The position numbers were made by a program, and so were the translations under genes. Below the pieces are notes generated by a model that was not told the DNA's origin, did no database searches, and saw only the letters and a list, made by a program, of their open reading frames with translations. Of a stretch of 64,000 nucleotides of DNA, positions 22,167-34,200 are shown one piece after another (positions within the stretch are counted from its first letter, which is position 1; each line of letters starts with the position of its first letter). The DNA is from Chiua virens (taxonomy: Eukaryota; Basidiomycota; Agaricomycetes; Boletales; Boletaceae): the NCBI GenBank assembly GCA_019787685.1, contig JAHNUO010000014.1, positions 1,146,311 through 1,210,310 of the forward strand, given 5' to 3'.

Positions 22167-23111
22167 CAGTGAATGCCAACCATGACCGTAACATGAAAGT
22201 CACGGTCACGAAGTCTGTGACTTACCACTGACTGGTCATGACCGTTAGATGACCCATGACTGCTACTAGTATTTGAGGTCCAGCTGCATTCGGGGTCTCT
22301 TACCCATAAAAGGCACTGATAAGATAAGAGTTACTTAGATCACTAATGGAGTTGACCACCTGCTTCGTACCGTAAGACATCTCGAGTTGACATAATGAAG
22401 CAGCACTGTGAACTTGGAGTGGAATGCGACATACATGTGGCTGCTACTATTGTCTGCCACCACCACACACACCCAGGCCTGCTACAATGCCTCGAGATTC
22501 AACCACTGGCACCTCACGCAATCGAGGATGGTGGCGAGCACACTTCATTGATCACCCTGGACTTAAAGCTGGTCGTTCTGAAGCTTTTGTTGGAACCGAA
22601 AAATCTGGAAAAGCAAAAGTTTACTGTGAAAAATGCTTCCATGCTGACCTTATTTCATTGAGATTGCAGGATGAGGATGATGTGATGGCCAACAGGAGGG
22701 CATTTCGCAGGGAAATGAAGACGATCGAGACATGGCCCCAGTCCGCGGGTCTTCGACTCTCCCAAGCATCACGATTCAAAATCTCTTCGACTTTTCATCA
22801 TCGCATTGGACGGAGATTTATTCGGGTGTCGCGAGACGGAGTTTTGATGACGAGCTAGCTCTATACGACCTTATTGATATGGATGCACCGGGTGATGATG
22901 ATTTCGAGACTGAAATTGATGGGACGACACAGGAAATTTTACTATCTTCGTAGGTTTATCGTAGTTCTTCTCTATCTCCAGCTTCCGGCTACTATTTTTA
23001 CCCGAATGCTAAGCGGCTGTCAAAGCCAAAGTCAACTGTTGACCGGTCGTGACCGTAACGTGACCAATCACTGACTTTTTTGACCGGTCAATAACCTGTC
23101 TTTCACTGCCG
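22167..23111 (+). mobile_element. hAT-like deletion derivative (~945 bp)
   Basis: The left end is CAGTGAATG; the right end read inwards is CAGTGAAAG, preceded by CGG. The word CATCAGC directly precedes the left end (22160-22166) and directly follows the right end (23112-23118), consistent with an ~8-bp hAT target duplication with one mismatch. Both subterminal regions are rich in GACCGTAACGTGACC-type words in inverted orientation. The coding remnant inside joins the beginning and end of a transposase. Confidence 0.65.
22487..22953 (+). pseudogene. hAT-like transposase with its centre deleted
   Basis: From the ATG at 22487 the frame reads RNRGWWRAHFIDHPGL and KVYCEKCFHADLISLRLQDED, a BED-like zinc-finger start (C-x2-C) as in basidiomycete hAT proteins, then KTIETW. 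Only ~60 bp later, in another frame, it reads ITIQNLFDFSSSHWTEIY, RRSFDDELALYDLIDMDAPG and a short acidic tail, which looks like the protein's C-terminus. The RNase H-like catalytic region and dimerisation domain are gone. The family call rests on the pattern and on the flanking 8-bp duplication. Confidence 0.55.
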
Positions 23112-23297
23112 CATCAGCAGACTAAGCGAGCCATTGGACTTCAGAATGGTGCCCCATTTGGTTAGTCGTTACGACAGTAATTTGGATGCTGCTGAAACTC
23201 AGGTGAGCGCACGAAACAAGTGATAGTAGTACTGCCACAGATTATCAGACTGCAAGATAATTGATTTGATTGGTTATCAGTGTATTAACGAAACTAT
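23112..23297. other. No gene recognised
   Basis: Short spacer between the hAT-like element and the DUF6532 gene. Confidence 0.4.
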
Positions 23298-25023
23298 CTA
23301 CAACATGAGACCTGTCATTTCTTGGCCATGGACATAGATATCATCAGTTAGTTCTGTGTACTGCTCTAGTTCACTACCCTGAAGAGAATTGAGTCATTGT
23401 ACAAGTTATCCATGAATCAAGAGATGTTCACGAGTGTTGAACTCACCCTGGTAAACAGAAACATTAGCATGTTCTTGTAATACCCAGCAGACAATTGTGC
23501 CAGAAAATGCAATAACCACCTTAATGTTTGCCTTGTCACGGTCTGGTAGGTTTTGAGAGTAGTCATAGTGATCCTTCCAGAGTACCTGCAAGATAAGTTG
23601 TATGACCACTGGGTGTCCAAATGGGACTACCACAGTGGACCCATTGACCTGAGCATGCATAAGCAAGTGCCAGTGAGTGAAACGAAGTAAAAAATGAACA
23701 TACCATTTGGGTGTCGTCAAGATACGAGAAGTTGCTGAGAAGCACGGCGACTCACTCCTGCCTGAACATGGCCTCCTGTGACCAAATGTTGATCGGGAGC
23801 GTAAGATTGTGGAGTTGTGGCATTAGGAATTGTGCCGCAGACTTGAACTCATTGTGTATGTTGTTCGCAATGTCCTTCAGTTTCCTGGACTCATCTGCAG
23901 CGTTCTTCTCTAACCAGTTACCAACACCATCTGTGACGTGGTGAGTAAGTAACGAAAGGAACAAGTGAGAATAACAAACATACCACCCAAATGTTCGACC
24001 ACAGCATTGAACAATGCCTCTCGAATCATCGTTGTGAGTTTCTCAGAATTGGGGAGGAGAGTGTCGGTGAATAGACATCTCTTGAAATTTGACCTTGCGA
24101 TGGTACGTATGGATTCAATTGTCACTGGGGTAAGAGGGTGTTGTGTCGTAGCCACGGTGTTTCGGGTGGGTTAGTACTAGTAGCGTCGGTCTGACTAGTA
24201 CTCTGCGGAAGTTGTGTGGAGGGTGGCAGCCGGATGCGGCTGGTATTCCTGGTGACTCGAACGCTTTGGCCTACTGAGCGAATGACGGACTGCCGTGCCT
24301 GAGTACCTGATATGGTGAAACGTTCACCTTGTCTCGTTTCTCCGGGGCGTGGAGATATTCCTATCGGTGGGTACGGGGTAGGGCGAATGTGGGATCTATG
24401 ACCGTCTGTGTTCTCAGCCTCACCGGAATCCAACGAGGGAATTTGGGTCCGAGTGATGTTAGCTCGCGGCCATGTGACGGACAAAGGTGTGTAGTTGAAG
24501 TTGGAGGGGAAGTCGGAATGGTGTTGGAGTGATGTGGTGGGGTAACCATACACCACGAACGCGATCTGGGTACCACGAATGCGAGAGGAAGACGCGATGC
24601 TGCTGCTGGTAAGATCTTGCGCGTTTGGATCGCCGAAGGATGACGATGACTGCGGGGGTTGAAGTACATTAGTGACATGAAATCGAGGAAGATCTTGACT
24701 CAGAGGGCGAACTTGACTTGGTCCAGGTTGTAAAGCAGATGGACAATAGATACCAGCGATAGTGGGAGCGTCACGATCATCGAGGGTTGGGTCAAGTCGC
24801 TCGAGCTGAAGCATGCGCTGGATCTCCGCTGGATGCATTGGTTGTTCAGCGGCTACTCCGATCTGGCTTTCGACAGGATTTCCAGATTGATTGAGTCGCG
24901 AAGACTCCGAAAACTTGGCCTTCGTCTGGTACGAACATGATCAATCAAAGATCAGGATGGTCACCAGTTAGGCATACGACATACTTTGGATTTTCTCACT
25001 TTTGATCCTTTCTTCGACGACAT
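23298..25023 (-). CDS. DUF6532-family protein, spliced
   Basis: DUF6532 is a basidiomycete-expanded family of unknown function. Exon 1 (25023-24985) encodes MSSKKGSKVRKSK; a 59-bp GTATGT..CCAG intron (24984-24926) leads to TKAKFSESSRLNQ. A long proline/serine-rich low-complexity region follows (to about 24180). The conserved domain starts after a probable ~51-bp intron with TIESIRTIARSNFKRCLF, LTTMIREALFNAVVEHLGG, then an intron (about 23984-23931) and GVGNWLEKNAADESRKLKDIANNIHNEF and a FLMPQLHNL block. Downstream exons give FGHPVVIQLILQVLW and VVIAFSGTIVCWVLQE; a final intron (GTGAGT..TTCAG) precedes GSELEQYTEL and the stop at 23300-23298. It appears intact. It lies inside the proposed inverted segment. 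Confidence 0.7.
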
Positions 25024-25251
25024 TGACTGAGTACAAAGTAGAGGAAGACCGTGCTGCTCACTCAAGGCTTAATACGTACATGAGATAAGCTTAGTACCAT
25101 TTATGGATGCTCGACGATCAAGAACTCATCAGGTTTGTAGACGTCAAGCCGTAGCACAAACACAAAACGAAATTGGGGTGCTTCGTAGAATACTTGTGTT
25201 CTAGAATTAATAAAAAAAATCACTAGTCAAAGGCTAGAAACGATTCGTACC

Positions 25252-26061
25252 TTATTCAGAGAAATTGGACGGTCTCCCGGACCACATGGAACCGTCCTCT
25301 TTGTTAACCGCCTCTATCACATCTTCATCGGTCCCACTATCAGATTCCACTGATTTTGCTGCTGCCAGGATGGCGTTTAATCGGTCGGGTGTCTCATCCT
25401 CCGCAGAAAGCCCACCTGACCCGCGACGGGCCATTTCCTCCTCCAGTTGGTCGAGGCGTTCATCCACCATCGACAGTGACTTCAAGTCCTGACCGTATGC
25501 CCCGATATCAAAGTCCATATCATCCTCCAGTTCTTCCAGCGAACGTCGCTCCAACGCCTTCTCGAAAAATGCAAGTTCATTGGCTGCCATGTGGAAATTC
25601 TTCGCTTCATCCTCGTGAAGGGTGAGGAGGAAATTTCTATGTCGATCTGATGCTTCAATTTCCCATGCCGTAGAAAGAGCGCGCAGGCGCTTGGATTCGC
25701 GATCAGCCTCCCTTGCTTCTATAGCCTGGCGCATAGCTTTGTCGGACAGACTTGTCAGACCACGAAGAAGAATGGAATTACTCTGAGGTTGTGGTCATGA
25801 GACAAACAGGTTATAAGGAAATATTATGAGACTTACCTTAGGCTATCGTACGTCCTCCAAAGTAATGTCACTATCAACTCTTCCCAGGGACTTCTCTGTG
25901 AACCGGAGTTCAAGTGCGCTTGGTCCAGACGACCTGTCAAGGTGTAAACTTGCTGCGAGCACGCTTTGAAATCGCTGACAAGCTATGTGCAATAGGAGGG
26001 AGCCATATAGGTTGGGTGGCAGAGTCTTCACGGCCATCCTCAAGGGCGCCTTTCTCGTCAA
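25252..26061 (-). CDS. Hypothetical protein, acidic coiled-coil C-terminus
   Basis: Two open stretches, 26061-25843 (ending SDITLED) and 25734-25252 extended upstream to about 25780 (SNSILLRGLTSLSDKAMRQ), can be joined by an intron ending CTCAG. The second part is rich in E, R and L (READRESKRLRAL, LEELEDDMDFDIGAYG, DERLDQLEEEMARRG) and probably coiled coil; it ends in an acidic tail. I recognise no family. The first exon partly overlaps, on the other strand, the region that should hold the 5' end of the Plavaka gene, so its reality is uncertain. Confidence 0.4.
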
Positions 26062-26339
26062 GCAGGGTAAGGGGTTAATGCCTTTGAAAAAAAAAAAGTC
26101 TTACTGCATCTTTTCACAGAACGATGAGCCAGAGGGGAACTTGGGGGGGCGCATCTTGATCGTTGTTGATTAGAGCAACTTGTTGCGGAGTTAGAAAGAC
26201 TTGGTGGAATTTTCCTCACTTCACATTGTTCCCTACAGTTACCAGTAGCCATGTAGTTGCGCATGGACTGAACCCCGATGCAAGGTATATCTGTATCTTA
26301 ATCCTTTCAGTGTGGACGACTCACTCATTGGGTTCATTG

Positions 26340-26500
26340 CATCACAGTGACTGCAATCCTCTCCTCGAGCCGATTTGCCCCAACTGCGGGTCAACATTCG
26401 CCTCGATGATGGTTGTACTCGCTCACCTCAACAATCCAGTCAAGTCATGCCATCCACCATCGTCACCTTATGCTTACTCACCTCCCCCTGCCCTTCGCTC
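26340..26500 (+). pseudogene. Plavaka transposase N-terminal zinc finger, displaced
   Basis: Encodes ICPNCGSTFASMMVVLAHLNN followed by PVKSC and PPSSPYAYSPPPALRS. A C-x2-C...H..C finger followed by a proline-rich linker is the standard N-terminus of Plavaka transposases. The frame is broken at 26500 by the Copia 3' LTR. Joined to the minus strand at 9661 (with one target duplication removed) it continues in the same frame: SQRDGRSAQYHLTSGHTYGP and then GKNTFQRF, reaching NMYWPF of the gene body. Confidence 0.8.
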
Positions 26501-26667
26501 TGTAGAAGTATAGTACAGGTTGTAAGTATGGAATACAAAGTATGAATAGACCGATCTCACCTCAGTGTAGGTCGAAATGAATCTTATCTACCCGAAGATT
26601 ATGTAATACGGTGATGTCCGAGTCGTCCGTTTGACTACGGTATACGAGGAATAATGACAATACAACA
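26501..26667 (-). repeat. Copia 3' LTR (167 bp)
   Basis: Reverse complement of the LTR at 9667-9833, about four mismatches by eye. Preceded (minus strand) by a purine tract, GAGGAGGGAG, and followed by GAGCG, the partner of the 5' duplication GAGCA. Confidence 0.9.
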
Positions 26668-26675
26668 CTCCCTCC

Positions 26676-27196
26676 TCAAACGGACGGGTGTAATCCTAGT
26701 TCGTTTGCGAAATATTTAGCTTTAATACTAGGTAATGCTTTTGTAAGAGTATCTGCAATCATGTCTCTCGAAGGGCAATAAAGAAAAGAAAAGGAACCAT
26801 TTTCGACACTGAAACGAATAAAATGATAACGGATGTCAATGTGTTTCGTGCGCGCGTGATAACTACCGTCGCGCGTTAACGCGATAGCCGACTGATTGTC
26901 GCCGTAAAGAGTCGTAGGGCGCGTGAGGGGTTGAAACATTTCGCCGATGAGTCGTCGAAGCCAAATAGCTTTAGCGGTGTGTGTAGCGGCGACGTACTCG
27001 GATTCGGCCGTTGAGAGCGTGACGAGCTCTTGTTTCTTTGATCCCCAGAGAATTGCTCCCCCGTCGATGAGGAAAGCGAAGCCAGTGATAGCGCGGCTGT
27101 GCTCCTGCGTAGCGCCATCAGCATCGACGTAACCAACCAAACCTTTCATCTGAGTCCCAAAGGTGAGCGCCAGCGTCTTAGTACCAACAAGATACT
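26676..27196 (-). pseudogene. Copia RNase H domain (3' end of pol)
   Basis: Reads KYLVGTKTLALTFG, GLVGYVDADGA, AILWGSKKQELVTLSTAESEYVA, LYGDNQSAIAL, HIDIRYHFIR and MIADTLTKALP, stop at 26676. These are the D-E-D residues and downstream KHID motif of Copia RNase H. The open frame also runs back through the pogo-like element (to 27350), which is coincidental. This is the missing end of the element whose 5' part is at 9662-14339. Confidence 0.9.
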
Positions 27197-27198
27197 TA

Positions 27199-27993
27199 CA
27201 GTCGACTCCCACATAAGCGATACGTGGTATAAGCGATACTCCCTCATAATGTATGGGTTTCTGAATTTCCCGACCTGGTTTGCGGGGATTTCGGACAATA
27301 AGGAATAACTCTCCCATACCAGATATCCGATAGGGTTTTCTTGTGGTCATAACCGATAAAACACCCGGATAATACTATATTAGGAAACCATATTATATAA
27401 TTTTTTCAACCTCGACATGACAATGAAGGCAAGAATGGCCACCTTTCGTTCCGACACTGAAGAAAGAGCTCGAGAAAGCTCCGGACCAACTCGAGTCAAC
27501 CGGTGTCCTCCAGCCTTTGAACCGTATGAGCATTACCGAGCTCCTCAACCCAAACACAGAGATGCACAACATCTTCGAGGCAACCGACGAAGACACTTTC
27601 CAGGCGGTTATGGATGCGCGTACAAAGCAGGAAAAGGACGGCTTGGATGCCGATGCTGATGCTGAAACACCGGCTGCCTCGTCGCACCCAAAAGGATGTG
27701 CTTGAGGCCGTGTTTGTGTTGCAGGAGGCTACCAGGTACATGTTGTGCACGTTTGGGCAGCAGACAAACTAGTGGGATGCGAAACATGACGTCGTAGCAC
27801 GCTTCAAGTTTATAGATTATTTTGCTCGTACTTAGCCTCGTAACACATTAGATTTGATGTTATGTAACCAATACTATTCACGAGTGTTTACCAATTTGCC
27901 TCAGAAGGCCGACCTTCCACAGAACGAATACTCCCTCATAGTGTATACCTTCAGGCGTGTCCCGAGAGCTATCGCTTATGTGGGAGTCAACTA
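27199..27993 (-). mobile_element. pogo-like element, family 2, copy B (795 bp)
   Basis: Inverted relative to copy A at 14342-15136 and exactly the same length. The inner tip is CAGTCGACTCCC; the outer tip has mutated to GGGAGTCAACTA. TA flanks both ends. The remnant ITELLNPNTEMHN is on the plus strand at 27517-27705. Confidence 0.9.
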
Positions 27994-27995
27994 TA

Positions 27996-28200
27996 CCGTG
28001 CAACCGGGTCACGCCGACATTTATAGATCCCCGACTCCCACGTAAGTGGGGGAGGGTTTTCTCGTGCAGATTCGTACCGCTCTCTGCCTGCCGACTCGTG
28101 GGATAATCTTATGTAAATCATCGAAACCTATTTAAATTTTACTTTCTCACGTCTTTCTTGAAAATTTAGAGTAGAGAAACGGTTGCGTGGACACATGTGA
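27996..28200. other. Probable 5' flank of the Helitron
   Basis: No distinct gene. A Helitron 5' terminus (TC) should lie here but cannot be recognised without other copies. Confidence 0.3.
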
Positions 28201-28221
28201 GTCGTTCATCTGTTCTCTCTT

Positions 28222-31200
28222 TTGTTGGCATCTACTGATGCAAACTGTAGGTTCGTTCAAAAGGCGGTTTGTCTTGTGCCACGTGTTGTTGATGAACGCC
28301 TCTGCCCTCCTGCTGGTCCGCATGATATTAAAGACTATCCTATCTTCTATGATCCCATCTATTACCCTGATCACAATTGTGCATGCTTTGAGTCCCCTCG
28401 TGGTTTCTGTGTCTGGCTAAAAGATGCTCTTCGGCAACATATGTCACATTGCTTTGAGTGTGATATGGAGTTCACTGGTTCTGTCGCATATGATGGCATG
28501 GAAATATTTATCGCTTGCTATATTACTGGTGTCACCATTGTGAAATCCTTGGATGACTTTGCAAGTGCTGAGTACACACATTGTCGGTTACTGGGCGAGT
28601 TTGTGCAGCATCATCCCAACATACCACCCCCTAAGGTTATCCCTCAACGTTTGTTGTGTTTACCAAGGTGGATGTTTCATGCTGAGGACGTGAATAAGGA
28701 CAATTTAAATACACTTTCGGCTGCTGTGTTGTATGTCGCGTCTTCACACCACAGATTTTTTGCAATTTAAGATAGGTTCATACTATGGTCGAAATGTGAA
28801 TCCTGTACTTCGAATAAAACTTGTCATTCAGAACATGTTTGAATTTTATGTCTGAACGTATCACTAAATTTTGGCCTACACTTTGTGTATCCATGTCGGT
28901 CAATATGTAGTGTAATATTTGAAATTTACTATTGGTCGGAATGTAACTGTAAATGCCAAATTTGGGCTTATCATATAAACCTTAATGATACTTCAAGTCT
29001 TGCTATGGTCTGTGTGGTGGACAAAATATGAAATATTTGCAATCATTCAGTTCTCTTAGGTTTGGCTCAAGCAATGATGTTGCATTCAAATGGTGGTTAA
29101 TGACTGTACTTCATATTTTGTCTGCCACACAGACCATAGCAAGACTTGAAGTATCATTAAGGTTTATATGATAAGCCCAAATTTGGCATTTACAGTTACA
29201 TTCCGACCAATAGTAAATTTCAAATATTACACTACATATTGACCGAGTTGATACGTACATGGATACACAAAGTGTAGGCCAAAATTTAGTGATACGTTCA
29301 GACATAAAATTCAAACATGTTCTGAATGACAAGTTTTATTCGAAGTACAGGATTCACATTTCGACCATAGTATGAACCTATCTTAAATTGCAAAAAATCT
29401 GTGGTGTCAGCATTGCCTGATGTTTCTGTCCGTAAAAATGCATCTAAGAGATTGTGTGTGCATATTCTTCTGGCTGATTTCATGAAGCAATGTGCCACTT
29501 TTTGTGAATTGACGTTAGACATTGTACAGGAGAAGCTCAGATCTATCCCTCTACCTGCTGGAAGTCAATACAGCATTCTCAGTTTGATTTCTGCTTTTTT
29601 TGAGTTACGTTACGGCCCTTTTGTTGCCACTGCACTGCGAAGACCGCCAGCTGTGTCTGCCTATGCAGCTGATGAACCTCTACACAATCCACTTCTTTGG
29701 ACTTGCTCCCCGCTTGATCATCTCATAGAAACCCTTCGTGAGATTCCCTTGGATACCATTGGATTGTGTATTCGTAATATCTCCTGCACAGTAAGTCGTC
29801 CAGCATTCACTGTGAAATCCCGGCGCAAATCTTGTTTGGGCCTTATCAAGCACATCCTCGATCGTGTGCGGTTCCTCAGTTGTATGGGTTACGATTTCCT
29901 CTTTAATCTCATGGTAGCTTACTTTCCATTCAATTATGATTCCAGTCATTCAGTTGAAGATTGGCTCACTCATGTTCTCTGTCACGAATACAATACTGAC
30001 ATTATCAATCAACTCAGGCACGTCCAAGATAGCATTCCAATTCGAGTCCCAAAATCTGTCCGAAACGCAAATGCAAGACGCGAGGAAAAACTAGCGAGGA
30101 TAGAAGACAAAAAAAAAGCAGCGACCACCATCGAACGTGAGTGGCCAACCATTGTTCCAAAGGAAATGGTTTTCGAGTGTCTGGAACGCTACCGTAAGGG
30201 AACAATATGGTCAGAGCCCTGTGTGTGTGCTCAATATCATTCGGATGCAGCTGTCATCAATCTTCTCTCTGATTCTAGCCTGGATGTTGAATGTCTCGCA
30301 CTAAATGATGAATTTGTCATCCGAAAGTGTATCATTCAATCGTTATCCACCAGGTTTTCTTTTGTGAATCCTGTCTTGAGTGGTCTCATGCTTGATTGTC
30401 ATGGTGTTGTGCAGGATGATGACGAAAATGCAAAAATAATGATTTGTTCTGATTGTCGTCATGCTCTGAACAGAAAGAGTGTCCCCCGATTTGCTCTTGC
30501 GAATGGTCTTTATCGTGGAGATTTGCCGGCTCAGTTCAGTGACTTAACTTGGGTTGAAGAGAAGATATGTGCTATCTATTGCTCTACTGCGCATGTAACT
30601 CGTCTTTTTCAATCTTCAGACCCTTCACAACCAAAGGTTTTCCACGGGAATACATGCGCCCATGATATGAATATCATTTCTACTGCATCAGTTTTACCTC
30701 GCGCTCCAGCGGACGTGGCTGGTTTTCTGAGTGTGGTTTTTATAGGCCCTCAAAAGTTCAGTCCGAAAGCAATGGTCTGGGCATTCCTGCTGTGGCTCAA
30801 GAATCATAATCGTTTGTACACTGATATTGCTATTGACCCTCAGGTTGTTGAGCTTTATCCCGATGATGGAACTTTGCTAGGTCTTCCTGATCGAGTTATT
30901 GAAGATTCTGAATCTGATCCCAAAATTTCATTTGATGAAGAGACGTCTGGTTTTGATGCACACCCTGCTACACTTCTTTATGATACAGGCTCGGAACAAG
31001 GTGGACAACTTGAAACGACTGGATCCGAGATTGAAACTGTGACCTTGCTCGAAAAGATGGGAGTTTCGGACCCCGAGAGTGTCAGGTTGAGTGGACGGAC
31101 TTTTACTGCAGCCACACTTCGCAATTTGATACCCAGGCAATCAGGTCAAGTTGACCTTGTGGTACACAGAGGCTCACATCCTGTGAACGAATACAATAAC

Positions 31201-34200
31201 CCAGACCTTATACCAGGAATGTTCCCTACGCTGTTCCCTTATGGCATTGGTGGGTTTGAGGACAAAGCTCGCCCCACTCAGGTGTCATTTCAGTTGCATA
31301 GTCGATACACCCTCAATCTTCCTGATAGGTCTTTTCGCTACCATCACTCATACTTGTTTGTTGTCCTCAATATGGTACAACACCGTTTAGCTCACCTTCA
31401 TACAGCATTCACTTGCAGAAAGCCCTACTTCGACAAAATCGCTCGTAGATTGATATCATTGTCCCCAGCACTCTTGCAACGTGTCGCCGCCTCCCGTCTT
31501 GAACTTGAACACAGGATATCGGACATGATTCCAGAAGAGAAGAATGCTCTGACTTTACTGCAACACGTCAATACCATATCCGCTCGGATCCCAGGATCAG
31601 AGGCATCAAAAATTTTCATACGAAGCGAGATACGCAGCTACTTTGGTTATTTTGGCCTCCCTCATTTATTCTTCACTTTCAATCCTAGTGTTGCACACAG
31701 CCCCATCTTTCAGGTCATGTATGGTGATACTACTGTTGATTTATCGGCATGTTTTCCACGGCTTGTCTCTGCGCGCGAACGTGCGCTGCGTGTCGCTCAT
31801 GATCCCGTGGCTGCTGCTGACTTCTTTGCATTTTCGGTGCGTTGTTGTTTCGAGTACTTGCTGGGCTGGGACGTTAAAAAATGTCAATCTTCTTCATCTG
31901 GTGGTCTATTTGGACGTCTTCGGGCATTCTATGGAACATGTGAGTACACGGAGCGAGGATCTCTCCATGGTCATTTCCTTCTGTGGTTGCAAGGGGGATC
32001 TAATCCCTCAGACATACATCAACAACTTCATGATAAGACGTTCCAAAAGAAGTTTTTTGCTTTCTTTGACGACATTATACATCACCACCTGCCCGACATG
32101 GAGGTCACAGTTGACCCTAAGTTTGAACCTCGCGTCGAGCGACCACCATGCCCTCCGACTGAAAAAGAATCTACAATCCAAGTCTTGAACCAGTGGGATT
32201 CCATGTTTGTCACAGAAGTTAAAAAATGTGGTGAAGTACTTCAGAGACATGTTTGTCGTCCAGTATGTCATAAATATGGAAATGAAGGGCATTGTCGTTT
32301 TCTATTTCCACATGAAATTGTCGAGTCATCGTACTTTGACCCGGGAACTAATTCTATTGTACTCATGTGTAGAGATGGTAATGTGAACTACTTTAACCCT
32401 TACATTCTCGTTTTTTGTCGCCACAATCATGATCTGAAGTGCATACTCTCTGGCAAAGGAGCCAAAGCCGCCATGTTCTATATATCAGATTATATAACCA
32501 AGATGGGTGCGAAAACATATGAAATGCTTACCCTCTTATCTCGCGCGGTTGCTAGAATTCCACCAGACACATCGAACAAGACGGTGGCAGAGAGTGCAAA
32601 AACACTTCTCCAAAAATGTCTCTCACAGTTTAGCCGTCAGCAACAAATACATGCACAACAAGCAGCGCGTTACCTCAGTGGACATGATGACAGTATATCG
32701 TCACATAAAACAGTGGCATTGATGTCCTCCATTGCCATCGCATATGTCAAGGACAAGTATTTAAGTCCTGAAACTAATGATGCCTCTTCAGAGTCAGTTT
32801 TCCAAAATGGCGAGGACATTGAACAGCCACGTTTACGAATCTCAACAAACAGAGAAGGTGAACTAGTGGAGACAAATCAACTCCATCATTACTTGTATCG
32901 AAGTGATGCCCTTTCTCACATGTCATTCTATGAGTTTGGTAGATGCGTTGAGTTGCAGCCCAAGTCACAAAGCAGGCGTATAAAGCACACACATGAGACT
33001 AGACTTAGGTGTTCTCCGTCGACATGCACTGAAAGCAAGTCATCCACTGCACGCTACACACGAGCTTTTGGAGCATACAAATGAATCACGTGGAGATGTC
33101 GCTCGTGAACTTGTGCCACGCATCGTCGGCACTTCTATACCTCGTTCTACTCACAAAAGAGTTTGGGCATTGTTTATGCTGGCGCACTTCAAGCCCTTTA
33201 GTTGTGACACTCCTCTCTTTGCGGAAAATGATATTCCAGAGGAAATGCTGGAAGCGTTTAAATTTTCTGATGCAAGCCTCATAGTGATGAAGAATTGGGA
33301 AGCTGTACATGAATGCGAGGATGAGAGGGATGCAGATCGTTTGAGAAAACAGACACAACGCACGGCCGCTAGCAGTGTCCGTGATAAAAATACTCAGAAA
33401 GGACCTCTGATGCCCAATGGGCCTGGGGATGAAGGCGATGAGATCCAGGATATTTTGAATCAGTGCTCACGTGCCGGCCGTGAAGAATTCGCCATCAATC
33501 AAGCTATTTTGTTATACAGGGAGGCTAAATGGTTGTCGTCAGAGAGTAATCTGGCTCAGAATGCGGATAACCTCACCCCAGTCATGACCGATTCAATGGC
33601 CTATCCAATGTCCAAATATCCTGAGAAGGGAATGCACAGGCCTGAGGCAATATTACCTTTGTTCAGTCAGCCACGCTGGAAAAGATGGAAGGAAGAGCTT
33701 GACACTCAAGAAGGTGCCATAGCAGCTGCACGCCGAAATGCATTGAATCCCAAGGACCAGGTGGATACACACGGAGTCCATTATGTCGAAGACACAGAGA
33801 TAAGGCCACCGCCAGTGCGTGACGCATGCTTCCCTGTGAATACTGGGTGTCCAGTTGAACCGACTGAAGTTCCCCTAAATCTCTGCGACAGTGATGCCGC
33901 TACGTCACGTGTGGCATCTTCATTGTCAAGCAAACTGTCGGTTGTGGAAAGAATAGCAGAGGAGAGTAAACTGAATGAAAAACAAAGACACGCTTTCCGA
34001 ATAATCACAGAGCATTTCATTCAAAGCTATGTAAAAAAGGAATCTACACAGGGATTTTCCATGTTGATGACTGGTCCTGGAGGAACAGGCAAGACGTATG
34101 TTGTGAAGGCTGTTCAGCAAGTGATGGAACATTATGGTTGTGGCCACATGATACGTTATCTTGCTCCGACTGGGTCTGCGGCAACACTGATCAATGGTAT

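Noticed and set aside
26676..27350. A 224-codon frame that looks like a fusion of a novel N-terminus with RNase H
   Set aside because: The first ~50 codons are the end of the pogo element read through its TA junction; the same codons occur in copy A at 14985 followed by unrelated sequence.
28222..28300. 28222 as the Helitron start codon
   Set aside because: The frame begins with a non-ATG codon and no in-frame ATG occurs for about 200 bp; the true 5' exon is not identified.
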